Below, piece after piece: positions 1-8,209 of a stretch of 64,000 nucleotides of DNA (position 1 is its first letter; the number at the start of each line of letters is the position of its first letter). This DNA is from JBEKTW01 sp049515655 (GTDB lineage Bacteria; Bacteroidota; Ignavibacteria; UBA10030; SZUA-254), in contig JBEKTW010000006.1 of NCBI GenBank assembly GCA_049515655.1, positions 1 through 64,000 of the forward strand, written 5' to 3'. A program made the position numbers and the translations under genes. Under the pieces are notes generated by a model. That model did not search any database and was not told where the DNA came from. It saw nothing but the letters and a program-made list of their open reading frames with translations.

Positions 1-3000
1 CTGCACATGCAGTCCGTACGCGAAAACCGCGCTCGGGACGCTGCTGACTGTGCCGGAAGTATGGCGTGGTTTCACGCTGGCTGTCTTCATCCGCGACGGC
101 AGCGCCTTTGACGTGGGCGGGCCCGGATAGACCAGCACGTCGGGCGAGTCCACCTTCACGAAGTATCCTTCTCCCGGCATCATCACGCTGAAATCGCCGT
201 CCGGATACGAATGGAAGCCCAGCGCAGACAGACCGTCGTTTGTCCACCGCAGAGCAATGTTCAGGTTACCCGCCATCAGCGAGCTCAGCGCGTGGCGAAC
301 CGAATCCGACTGCTCCGGCAGGTAGGACACGAAGTTGTAATTGCTGTCCAGACCTATCGGAATGCTCGGACACAGCGGGAGTCCGGTAACCGTCATCGAA
401 TCAACGGACACATCGTTATTCAGCATGACGAAGTAGCCTTTCTTGAACTGCGTCATCTGCAATGAGTTGTACTGTCCAAGCGGCGGCAGGTAGAAGTCGA
501 ACCCCGGGGTCGTATTGCCATTGTTTACGTAGTCCAGGATGATTCTCACCTTGCCCGTCGAGAGGATACCGCCGAAGACGGTTGTCAGCTTCGGATCGGG
601 CGGCTGAACATTCCACGATACGGCGTTGTATCCCGACCGCAGCCTGTCTGTGATAATATGCGGGTGCACGCCGTCAAGGTTGAGCTGCAGATACCCGCCG
701 CTGTCGATCTGCGGCGCGAACGCAAAGAACGGTTCACAGTAGCGAACCGGCAGCGACTCGCACTGGAGCGTCTGGATTTTGAAGACGATCGTGTCGCCGG
801 CAGCAATCCCCGCCTGGCCAACCGTGACCGTCAGCGAGTAATTGGATCCACGAACCGCGGCAGTCTCCGGAATAACCTGCACCATGCTTGCCATGATCAG
901 ATCGCCGCTTGCCCTGTACGCACCTACGACGGTGTACATGGGAGCGATAGCACCGTCAACCGTCAGGAGTCCCCTGTAGATTTGCGCCCCCGGACCGCCG
1001 GAAGTAAGTTCACCCTGTCCGGAGAGGTAAATCATATGAACGACATCATTGCTGTAAATCGTGAGAGTATCCTGGAACGTCCCTTGTCGATTCGGAATGA
1101 ACCGGATATGGAACGTCATGGCGTTTCCGGGTACGACACTATCTCCCGGGCCGTCAACGGCGGTGAACGACGCGTTCGATGCGATGAGGCTATCGACAAA
1201 CAGCGTGTCATTGCCGGTGTTTGAAACCAGCAATGGAAGTACCAGCGTGTCGCCGACCGGCAGGGTCGCAAAATTGAGACACATCCTATCGAAAACGCTG
1301 GTGGGATGTATCGGCAATACTTCGACATCCTGGTGGGCGAGGTTGTTCACCTCGTTCCATTCTGCAACCTGGTTGTTAGCATCCAGGAACACATAGAAAT
1401 GGCGCGTACCGGCCTTGAATCGCGGGGAAAGCCTGACGTCCGTTTGAACTGTGTCCACTGCACTCACCGGAAGGTCGACGAAGAAATCTCCGCCCAGCTG
1501 ATTCCCGACCGTGAGAGGATCGTCATCGTAGAAACGGACGAGCACGTGAGTCGCTCCCGTATTCGACGAATCGTTATTCTTCACGACGGCAAAAAGGTGA
1601 ACCGTCTGACCCTGATAGAGAGAATCCGGCGTAGCCTTGAACTGTGCCACGAACAGGTCGGTTTTCGAGGCGACAATATTGAGGTACGCGACGTTGCTGC
1701 TCGAATCGCCATGTGTATCATAGACACGCAGACCAACCTGGCCCTGGTACGGCGTGTTGAACACCACGGTGACGGTATCCGACACCACATCAGATGAGTC
1801 GTAGTAGTTACCGTTCCCGTTCAAGTCCCATCTCCACACAACGACGGAGTCCTTAGGATAATCCGGAGAGTACGACGCACTGCCGTCGAGGAATATGGGT
1901 TCGCCGACTTTGCCTGCGTATCCTGAGCCCCGTTTCGGTGGAATCGCAACAGCCACCGGGGGATGGTGATTCAATGTAATGTGGACGTTTGCCGTTGCCA
2001 CTGCGTATAGCGGAGGGTTACTATTGTCCTTCACACGCAAGGTAATTGTATAATTCCCGGTATCGGCGTACCCTGGATTCGTCGGCTTTGGTCCGGATGC
2101 GTCGGGATGGTTCCAGTTGAGTCCGTCTCCTGCATTCCAGTCCCAGAGCCATTCAACAATGGATTTGCTTGGATCCTGGTGGAATGAGTTCGACCCGTCG
2201 ACCTGGAATGAAGTCTTCGGCGGAAGAGCGCCGATGGGCTCGATGACTGCGACCGGGGGTTGCACCACGACGCCCCTGGTCAGAACAAGAATGGCGAGAG
2301 AGGAATTCAGCGCATCACCCATATAGGAGGTCGGACTACTCGAACTCCTGGGCCATGAACCATCTGGATTTTGCCGGTATGACGGATTGTCAAGCAGATG
2401 GCTGACGTATTCGGCGTACCAGTCGTGCGTTCCGATGAATTGGTTGCCGGCACGGTGGTTGATGAGGCGCATGCCTTTTGCCACGCCGTACATCGCATAC
2501 GTGTTTCCAGTCAGAGGGTCGGCCCAGCCAGATCCATCGTAGCTGTTACCCCAGTCTGCGTTGATGAAGTTTATTGCCATCGCAACAGGAGTGGAATCGG
2601 TTGTGTATCCGAGGAAGGCATACGAACCGATGCCCGCGGCAGTCTTTGTCGTGTTGTTCCAGTCGCTGGGAGCAGTGTAACCGAATCCGCCGGATCCATC
2701 CTGGCTGTACTGCAGCCAGTACAATAACTCGGTCTTGACGAACTGAGGAATGGCGATACCCCAGGAATTCTGGGCCGCCTCTAAGTCGAGCGTCGCCCAC
2801 TGAGTTGTCGAGTTGTCGGCATCGCCGGAGTTTGAGGTCGAAACACTATATCGCCATCCGCCTCTTCCGGACCAGCCGGAGTCGGTCTGGCTGTATGCCC
2901 ATTCGTCCATCCCGTCGACGATGAAGTCATAGAAGTTTGTTCCACTATAGGCGCCTACCTGAATCGTGTCCATCTTTGCGCTGTCCGGGTTTGAGTATGC

Positions 3001-5838
3001 ACCTATGACGGCCAGCATCCCGAGTCCGTTGGGATAGCTCTGGTCGTAAAAATACGCTCCGTAGCCGTTCCCGTTTGCATCGGGATTTCCGGCAGGCTGA
3101 ACAGAGATGCTATGTTTGGTCGCGGCCGAGAAGAGGTAATTCAGACCTAATCGAACGTACTCCGCGTAGATGTCGGTAGCGATGTTGTTCGAGGGCTTAT
3201 GGCCGTTTTCTTCGAAGGAGAGCAGTGCCCCTCCCGTCGAAGCGATAGTATTCGAATTATCGTTCCACCAGCCGTCCGGGTATTGATTGAGATAGAGGTA
3301 AAGAAGTCCCTTCTCAATCGCCATGTTCGTGCGGATTTGTTGGGATGGGGCGGCATAGACCTTTATGACGGACTGGTTTGTACCGACACTGTCATTAGCA
3401 TCAACGACAGTGAGTATCATCGTCTTGGGACCGGCCGTCGAGTATGTATGCATCGAACCGATGAAGCGCCGGTTTGTCACGATCCCCGTGTCGACATTTC
3501 CGTCCCCGTAGTCCAGAGTATAGTGCAGAGGCACCAGACCGCCATGAACATTACCCCAGACCGTGAGTGGTACTCCCGCGAGAGCATTCGCGTACGTGGA
3601 GCTGACGCTGCTGCTGGGCATCGCGTCGACCCGCAGCGCGCCGGGGGCCGGCAAGTAGTTTCCGAAGTTTACACTCTCGACCGTGTCGCCGGCGACGTAG
3701 GGTTGCCAGTAGCTTCCACCGGGATAGGTTCTTATCCAATCTAATTGTTGATCCTCAAAGACCTGGTAATAATGTACCCAGGAGAGATTGTAGAACGCAT
3801 AGTTCCCCAGTGAGTCTGTGACGGTTGTAAGCGTATCTTCCGTATCCTGATTGTATGCATGAATTGTCCAGCCCGCAAGTCCGGGTTCGCTGTCGTTCGT
3901 GCCGTTGTCGTTAAGGTCGTTAAATACCGTACCTCGAATAGCGCCGGGAGAAACAAACCAGTTTCCGAAGTCCCAGGCGATTGCCGTGTCGCCGACAAGG
4001 TAGGCCTGGTGATAGGCGCTCTGGCTTCGCCATGGAGACGTTTCCAACCACCCGGATGTGTTAGCTTCGTACACAGTATACCAGCTTGCATAGCCGCTGT
4101 CCGTGAACGTGTAGTTTCCAAGTGTGTCTGTCGTTGCACTGAACCATTGGCCGGGAGAATTCCGCAAAATGTTGAGTTGCCATCCGGCAAGACCGGGTTC
4201 ACCCGGGTCGCGCATGCCATTGTTGTTGAGGTCATTGAAAACTGTGCCACTCATAGCCACCGGGGGCATGTGCCAGTCGCCAAAGTCATTGCCGGTTGAA
4301 GAATCATAGTTCAAGCTAAAATAGTAGTCATTCGATGTCGGCGAAGTTTCCAACCACCCAAATTGGCCCCCGTTCTCATCCAAATAGTAGGTTCCTACGT
4401 GCATCAAGCTGTCAAAGTGGTACGCTCCCGTTGTATCCGTTGTCGTCGTGTACCATGTGTACGTAGCGTAGTCAAGGAGTCTGATTGTCCATCCTGCTAA
4501 ACCGGACTCGAGCGTGTCTCTAACTCCGTTATGATTAGCATCATTGAAAACGACTCCGGAAATCGACCGTGGAATAATTTTCCAATTCCCGAAATTAAGA
4601 GTGTCGATCGAATTATACGCGAGCGTCGGATAATAGTCTCCCACTGTCGCCGCCCACCCGTCAGACACTGTCTGATAAACACGGTACTCTGATACCTGCT
4701 TCAAACTGTCGAAACGATAATGCCCGAGAGAGTCGGTCGTCGTGGTGTAAGACGTATTCGTACTGTATTCGTAGAGATTGACTGTCCAGCCGCCAATACC
4801 CTGTTCCAATGTATCCTTCACAGCATTGTGATTGGAATCGCTGAAGACCGTTCCGGAAATTGACCGGGGGATGATCTGCCATTTCCCGAAATTCAGGCCC
4901 GATAAGGTATCGTTACCGGACGTGTAGTACCAATAGTCGGGAGGGGCGTAGGTTGAATACCAGCCAACACTATCTGCGTAGATATGGTAGTAGTCATAGT
5001 AATCTGATGGGAGTCCCGAAAACTGGTAATTGCCGGCCGAATCAGCCACGGCGGGAAGCGTTATGCCATGGTAGTAGAGATAGGCATAAACATGCCAACC
5101 GGCCAATCCTTGCTCTAATGAATCCTGAGCGCCGTTATGATTAGCGTCACTCCAGACTACTCCTTGAAGAATTCCGGTTCCCGCAATGCCCGCCGTATTC
5201 CGTGGACCGAATGGTCCTCTCTTGTTCAGCTGATCCTGGGCCACAAGGTTTGCCCCCTCTTTCTTGAAGTCCTCTACCGTCGGTACATGATGACGCAATT
5301 GTTCTTGCCGCGCAATCTCTTCGTCCCGCTTCTTAGACTCATCGTTTTTCGGCTTCAATCCGGCTGCGTGCTTCTGCATTTCCTGGGGCGTGGTTCGCGG
5401 TGCAAAATGGATTCCCTTTTGCTTGAGCCGGAGTGCTTCCCCTTTTCCCGAGCGTTCTGCATCCTGAACAGCATTATCCGCGCGCTGCTTCATATCGGTG
5501 CGTGAGAGAGGCTTCGAAGCTTCAGCGAGTTGCTTGCGGATCAGTTCACCGAGTCCCTTCTTGTGGTATTGATTTACTGTAGGCTCGGCAGGCCGGGCGC
5601 CGGAGCCGGCCAGGCTCTTCGCTTTCGACTGATGCTGCTTCGCGTAGGCGCTTTTCCAGGCCTGCGCGGGTGTCTCCGTCGGAGGCGGGATCGACGCCTG
5701 CGGGGGCTTGTATCCCTGGAGCAGTTTCTGCGCCTTCGTCAGTACTTTGTCCTGTTTCTTCTGACCGAGAGTACTGCTCGCGGACAACAGGCAAAGTCCA
5801 ACCAGGACAAATAATGAGGTGCGTAAAAATGTGTTCAT
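1..5838 (-). CDS. Giant secreted multidomain protein (SdrD_B-like repeats, PKD, alpha/alpha toroid, CARDB); 3' end outside window
   Basis: A single open frame of at least 1946 codons runs without a stop from ATG 5838 to the left edge. It starts with a Sec signal peptide (MNTFLRTSLFVLVGLCLL..) after a GAAGGGA ribosome site. A charged, Lys/Gln-rich stretch (about residues 25-215) follows. Then come five repeats of about 100 residues (5177-3645), each with a G-V-F-x-D-x-N-x-N-G core, a GLAGW motif and an NFGNW-type end, like SdrD_B/carboxypeptidase-regulatory beta domains. A PKD domain follows (about 3650-3355), then an alpha/alpha-toroid region (about 3355-2285) with QW-like motifs (YPDGWW, QDGSGGF, QNPDGSWP). 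Two more PKD-like domains (about 2275-1690), a CARDB-like adhesion domain (about 1685-1310) and an ASH/DUF1573-like domain (about 1300-1030) come next. No catalytic residues were identified. An extracellular or cell-surface role is inferred. Confidence 0.85.
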   Translation of the reverse strand, partial: MNTFLRTSLFVLVGLCLLSASSTLGQKKQDKVLTKAQKLLQGYKPPQASIPPPTETPAQAWKSAYAKQHQSKAKSLAGSGARPAEPTVNQYHKKGLGELIRKQLAEASKPLSRTDMKQRADNAVQDAERSGKGEALRLKQKGIHFAPRTTPQEMQKHAAGLKPKNDESKKRDEEIARQEQLRHHVPTVEDFKKEGANLVAQDQLNKRGPFGPRNTAGIAGTGILQGVVWSDANHNGAQDSLEQGLAGWHVYAYLYYHGITLPAVADSAGNYQFSGLPSDYYDYYHIYADSVGWYSTYAPPDYWYYTSGNDTLSGLNFGKWQIIPRSISGTVFSDSNHNAVKDTLEQGIGGWTVNLYEYSTNTSYTTTTDSLGHYRFDSLKQVSEYRVYQTVSDGWAATVGDYYPTLAYNSIDTLNFGNWKIIPRSISGVVFNDANHNGVRDTLESGLAGWTIRLLDYATYTWYTTTTDTTGAYHFDSLMHVGTYYLDENGGQFGWLETSPTSNDYYFSLNYDSSTGNDFGDWHMPPVAMSGTVFNDLNNNGMRDPGEPGLAGWQLNILRNSPGQWFSATTDTLGNYTFTDSGYASWYTVYEANTSGWLETSPWRSQSAYHQAYLVGDTAIAWDFGNWFVSPGAIRGTVFNDLNDNGTNDSEPGLAGWTIHAYNQDTEDTLTTVTDSLGNYAFYNLSWVHYYQVFEDQQLDWIRTYPGGSYWQPYVAGDTVESVNFGNYLPAPGALRVDAMPSSSVSSTYANALAGVPLTVWGNVHGGLVPLHYTLDYGDGNVDTGIVTNRRFIGSMHTYSTAGPKTMILTVVDANDSVGTNQSVIKVYAAPSQQIRTNMAIEKGLLYLYLNQYPDGWWNDNSNTIASTGGALLSFEENGHKPSNNIATDIYAEYVRLGLNYLFSAATKHSISVQPAGNPDANGNGYGAYFYDQSYPNGLGMLAVIGAYSNPDSAKMDTIQVGAYSGTNFYDFIVDGMDEWAYSQTDSGWSGRGGWRYSVSTSNSGDADNSTTQWATLDLEAAQNSWGIAIPQFVKTELLYWLQYSQDGSGGFGYTAPSDWNNTTKTAAGIGSYAFLGYTTDSTPVAMAINFINADWGNSYDGSGWADPLTGNTYAMYGVAKGMRLINHRAGNQFIGTHDWYAEYVSHLLDNPSYRQNPDGSWPRSSSSPTSYMGDALNSSLAILVLTRGVVVQPPVAVIEPIGALPPKTSFQVDGSNSFHQDPSKSIVEWLWDWNAGDGLNWNHPDASGPKPTNPGYADTGNYTITLRVKDNSNPPLYAVATANVHITLNHHPPVAVAIPPKRGSGYAGKVGEPIFLDGSASYSPDYPKDSVVVWRWDLNGNGNYYDSSDVVSDTVTVVFNTPYQGQVGLRVYDTHGDSSSNVAYLNIVASKTDLFVAQFKATPDSLYQGQTVHLFAVVKNNDSSNTGATHVLVRFYDDDPLTVGNQLGGDFFVDLPVSAVDTVQTDVRLSPRFKAGTRHFYVFLDANNQVAEWNEVNNLAHQDVEVLPIHPTSVFDRMCLNFATLPVGDTLVLPLLVSNTGNDTLFVDSLIASNASFTAVDGPGDSVVPGNAMTFHIRFIPNRQGTFQDTLTIYSNDVVHMIYLSGQGELTSGGPGAQIYRGLLTVDGAIAPMYTVVGAYRASGDLIMASMVQVIPETAAVRGSNYSLTVTVGQAGIAAGDTIVFKIQTLQCESLPVRYCEPFFAFAPQIDSGGYLQLNLDGVHPHIITDRLRSGYNAVSWNVQPPDPKLTTVFGGILSTGKVRIILDYVNNGNTTPGFDFYLPPLGQYNSLQMTQFKKGYFVMLNNDVSVDSMTVTGLPLCPSIPIGLDSNYNFVSYLPEQSDSVRHALSSLMAGNLNIALRWTNDGLSALGFHSYPDGDFSVMMPGEGYFVKVDSPDVLVYPGPPTSKALPSRMKTASVKPRHTSGTVSSVPSAVFAYGLHVQ
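3645..5177 (-). repeat. Five tandem coding repeats of about 100 residues
   Basis: Five consecutive units of about 305 bases encode beta-domain repeats in the giant secreted protein. Each begins (S/L)xGxVxxDxNxNG, carries a GLAGW or GIGGW motif about 20 residues later, and closes with NFGxW or DFGxW. Units start near 5177, 4869, 4574, 4267 and 3950. The protein pattern is well conserved but the DNA is diverged, so the array is old. Confidence 0.75.
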
Positions 5839-5890
5839 AAGGGTCCCTTCGTGCTTTGAGATGTTTGTTGAGATTCGTTATTCGTGAAAA

Positions 5891-7030
5891 TTACTTCAAA
5901 ACATTTTCCATGGCGAGGATGGTGTACGCCGTCACCAATTCCTTTTTGTTCTCCCACCATCGATTATTCTTGTTTATCCAGAAGCCTTCCCCGTCCTGAA
6001 TGCTGACGAGCTTCTCCAACATTTCCTTCCGCCAGTTATGTTTCGTTCCCGATGAGTCGGTGACAAAATTTTCTCCGTAGGCATCCAGTGCTTTCGCCAT
6101 CGTCTGGTAGTAGTAGAACAATCCCTGCTCTCCCATTTCGGGATTATTCCCCACCGTGAAGTGGTTCCGTATCCAGTTGTAGGCGGCTTGCACGCGCTTG
6201 TCGTTCTTGTCGACGCCAGCATAAATGAAGCTCTTCATCCCGGCATAGGTCATGCTTCCGTAGGAGGTTCGGGCGCCGGCCTTGCTTTGAGTGGGACTGT
6301 AGATGAAACCGCCGTCGTTTTCCGTCGAGTCCTGGTCGTTGATGCCTTTGAGATTCTGGCAGCGTTGGAGGAAGACGATGGCTCTCTCCCAAAAGAGATC
6401 TTTGCTCATCGCGGCTGCATGTCCCACAGCCGTTCCCGAATACTCGTGTGCCGCGCCGCTCGCCTCGCTGAGTTTCCGTTGATCCTCCGATTCTTTGAGC
6501 GCCTCGATCGCCCACTGGAGATTCGACAGGTCGGGTCGTTCTTTCTCTTTGTAGCCGATCCCTCCGTAGCGAACATCCGACTTTTCCACTCCGGTGTTTT
6601 CATCGAACTGCAGTGAAAGCAGAAAGTCGCGCGCGCGCCTGATGGGATCGGTGTAATTCGGATTCTTCGTGGCGACGAGCGCCATGAGGCAGATCGCTGT
6701 GTTGTAGCCGGCGAGGTCGTCGACGTAAATTCCGCCATCCTTCTGCTGGCAGCTGAGAATAAATTCTATCGCATGGGCGAGCGGGTAATTATTCTGTTCC
6801 GTATAGCCCTTCGGACTTTTCAAAAAGGCGGTCGCCGCAAGGGCGGTGATTGCGGGGTAATTAGCCCAGGAGCCGTTCGGTTGCTGGTTCTGCTCAAGCC
6901 ATTTCAGTCCGAATTCCACGGAGTGTTCAGATTCTTTTTGCAACGAGAGCTCGATGACCTCCTGAGAAAAAACATTACTGATTGTAAAAGCAAGCATGAA
7001 ACAAATTACTATTCCGGCGTTTTTCTTCAC
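5891..7030 (-). CDS. Secreted alpha/alpha-toroid (prenyltransferase/squalene-cyclase-like repeat) protein
   Basis: The 379-residue protein opens with a signal peptide (MKKNAGIVICFMLAFTISNVFSQ). The body has repeated helical-hairpin motifs typical of the prenyltransferase/squalene-hopene cyclase alpha-toroid: EQNQQPNGSW, SCQQKDGGIY, ENDGGFIY and IQDGEGFW. It lacks the DxDD of hopene cyclases and the zinc ligands of protein prenyltransferases, so cyclase or transferase activity is not supported. Proteins of this kind occur in periplasmic or surface complexes in several phyla. It lies 52 bases upstream of the giant gene, which carries a related toroid domain, and both read leftward, so co-transcription is likely. 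The molecular function is unknown. Confidence 0.85.
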   Translation of the reverse strand: MKKNAGIVICFMLAFTISNVFSQEVIELSLQKESEHSVEFGLKWLEQNQQPNGSWANYPAITALAATAFLKSPKGYTEQNNYPLAHAIEFILSCQQKDGGIYVDDLAGYNTAICLMALVATKNPNYTDPIRRARDFLLSLQFDENTGVEKSDVRYGGIGYKEKERPDLSNLQWAIEALKESEDQRKLSEASGAAHEYSGTAVGHAAAMSKDLFWERAIVFLQRCQNLKGINDQDSTENDGGFIYSPTQSKAGARTSYGSMTYAGMKSFIYAGVDKNDKRVQAAYNWIRNHFTVGNNPEMGEQGLFYYYQTMAKALDAYGENFVTDSSGTKHNWRKEMLEKLVSIQDGEGFWINKNNRWWENKKELVTAYTILAMENVLK

Positions 7031-7271
7031 GTAGATTGATTCCTTTTGTTATTGTTCAGGGAAGAGAGGAGGTGCTGCGAACTCCAAAAGACACCTAAAT
7101 CTCTGAAATTAATCCTTTAAAGTCAAGTGACCGAAAAATACGCACCCAATGCCCCCGAGAAATCAAGAAAACCGCATTTTTACCAACGTAATGGGGGTGA
7201 CAATTACCGAATCCAAACCCTTAAATCTTACAAAAATTTGACGTGCGGAGTTGTGACTTGCCGCACAATAA

Positions 7272-8171
7272 TCAGAGATCCCAGCCGAAAACGACAAACA
7301 TCTTGAGCTGTTTTGATTCATCCGTCAGTCCGAAGAGCGGCTCAAGGTCCAGATGGGCCTTTCTTGATGGACGCCATTGAAGCGATGGACCTGCCAGTAT
7401 TTCATTTGTCGTGGTCGCAATTCCCCCATTCCTGTCTATTTCGTGCGTGTAGCTGAATGACGGTCCGATCGAGAGGCTCTGGTCTGCGAGCGAATAAGAG
7501 ATGACGCCGGTTGCGTTGTATTCCTCGTCTCGATTCTCGAACGGCGCAAGTCCGCGCTCCGTCACAAGGTTCAGACCCCAATGCCACCGGGCTGCCAGTT
7601 CGCCTCCAAGAAGCAGTTTCGGCTCTATCTTGTCGTAACCTTTTCCCTCGTCGCCGTTTGCCGAATCGAAGACCGAGTATTCCAAATAGAGAGTGGGATT
7701 CCCGGGCAGCACGCCCCAGTCGGCAAACGCCCATCGCATTTCAACCGACCAGCCGCGCAAGCCAAACGAAGAGCCGGCGCCATCCCATTGCCGGAGGGTG
7801 TTAAGATAGATATCCAACTGAGTGCGTTTCCCCAACCCAAATTCAAGTTCCTCGGCAAACCGCGCCAGACTCTTCTCACCCGAGTTTCTCGGAGGAACGC
7901 GGATTTCAACCCATTGCTCGAATTCCACCTCTCCGGGCATCGTCTGAATATAGACGCGGGTCGATGGGAACCTCCTGTGGAGCGTCCACTCCGGTTGCTT
8001 GTAGGGTCCGACGGCTTGTTCCTCCTTCGGGCGCTCGCCGGTGACGACGATTTCTTTTTGAGGATATACCGCACCGGTGTCGGCTTTGGTGGTATCCACC
8101 TGCGATCGCACGGTGGATGCGATCGCCGAGAGGAATAGAATCGGCAGGAGGTGATAGAGTGTGGCCTTCAT
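7272..8171 (-). CDS. Outer-membrane beta-barrel protein, function unknown
   Basis: The 299-residue product has a signal peptide ending near STVRSQ. A short segment with a TonB-box-like string (KEIVVTGERP) follows, then alternating hydrophobic strands consistent with a beta-barrel, ending in FVVFGWDL with an aromatic near the C-terminus. It is the last gene of a leftward operon, 38 bases after the TonB-dependent receptor gene. The pairing suggests it works with that receptor or in the same envelope process, possibly as a small porin. No family could be named from sequence alone, and the TonB-box resemblance may be coincidental. Confidence 0.7.
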   Translation of the reverse strand: MKATLYHLLPILFLSAIASTVRSQVDTTKADTGAVYPQKEIVVTGERPKEEQAVGPYKQPEWTLHRRFPSTRVYIQTMPGEVEFEQWVEIRVPPRNSGEKSLARFAEELEFGLGKRTQLDIYLNTLRQWDGAGSSFGLRGWSVEMRWAFADWGVLPGNPTLYLEYSVFDSANGDEGKGYDKIEPKLLLGGELAARWHWGLNLVTERGLAPFENRDEEYNATGVISYSLADQSLSIGPSFSYTHEIDRNGGIATTTNEILAGPSLQWRPSRKAHLDLEPLFGLTDESKQLKMFVVFGWDL

Positions 8172-8209
8172 AGCATCATTTCTTTCGAAACGTTAATAAT
8201 CATAGGCAA

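Noticed and set aside
585..821. Short frames on both strands within 1-5838
   Set aside because: All lie inside one uninterrupted minus-strand frame with clear domain structure, so they are shadows of the giant gene.
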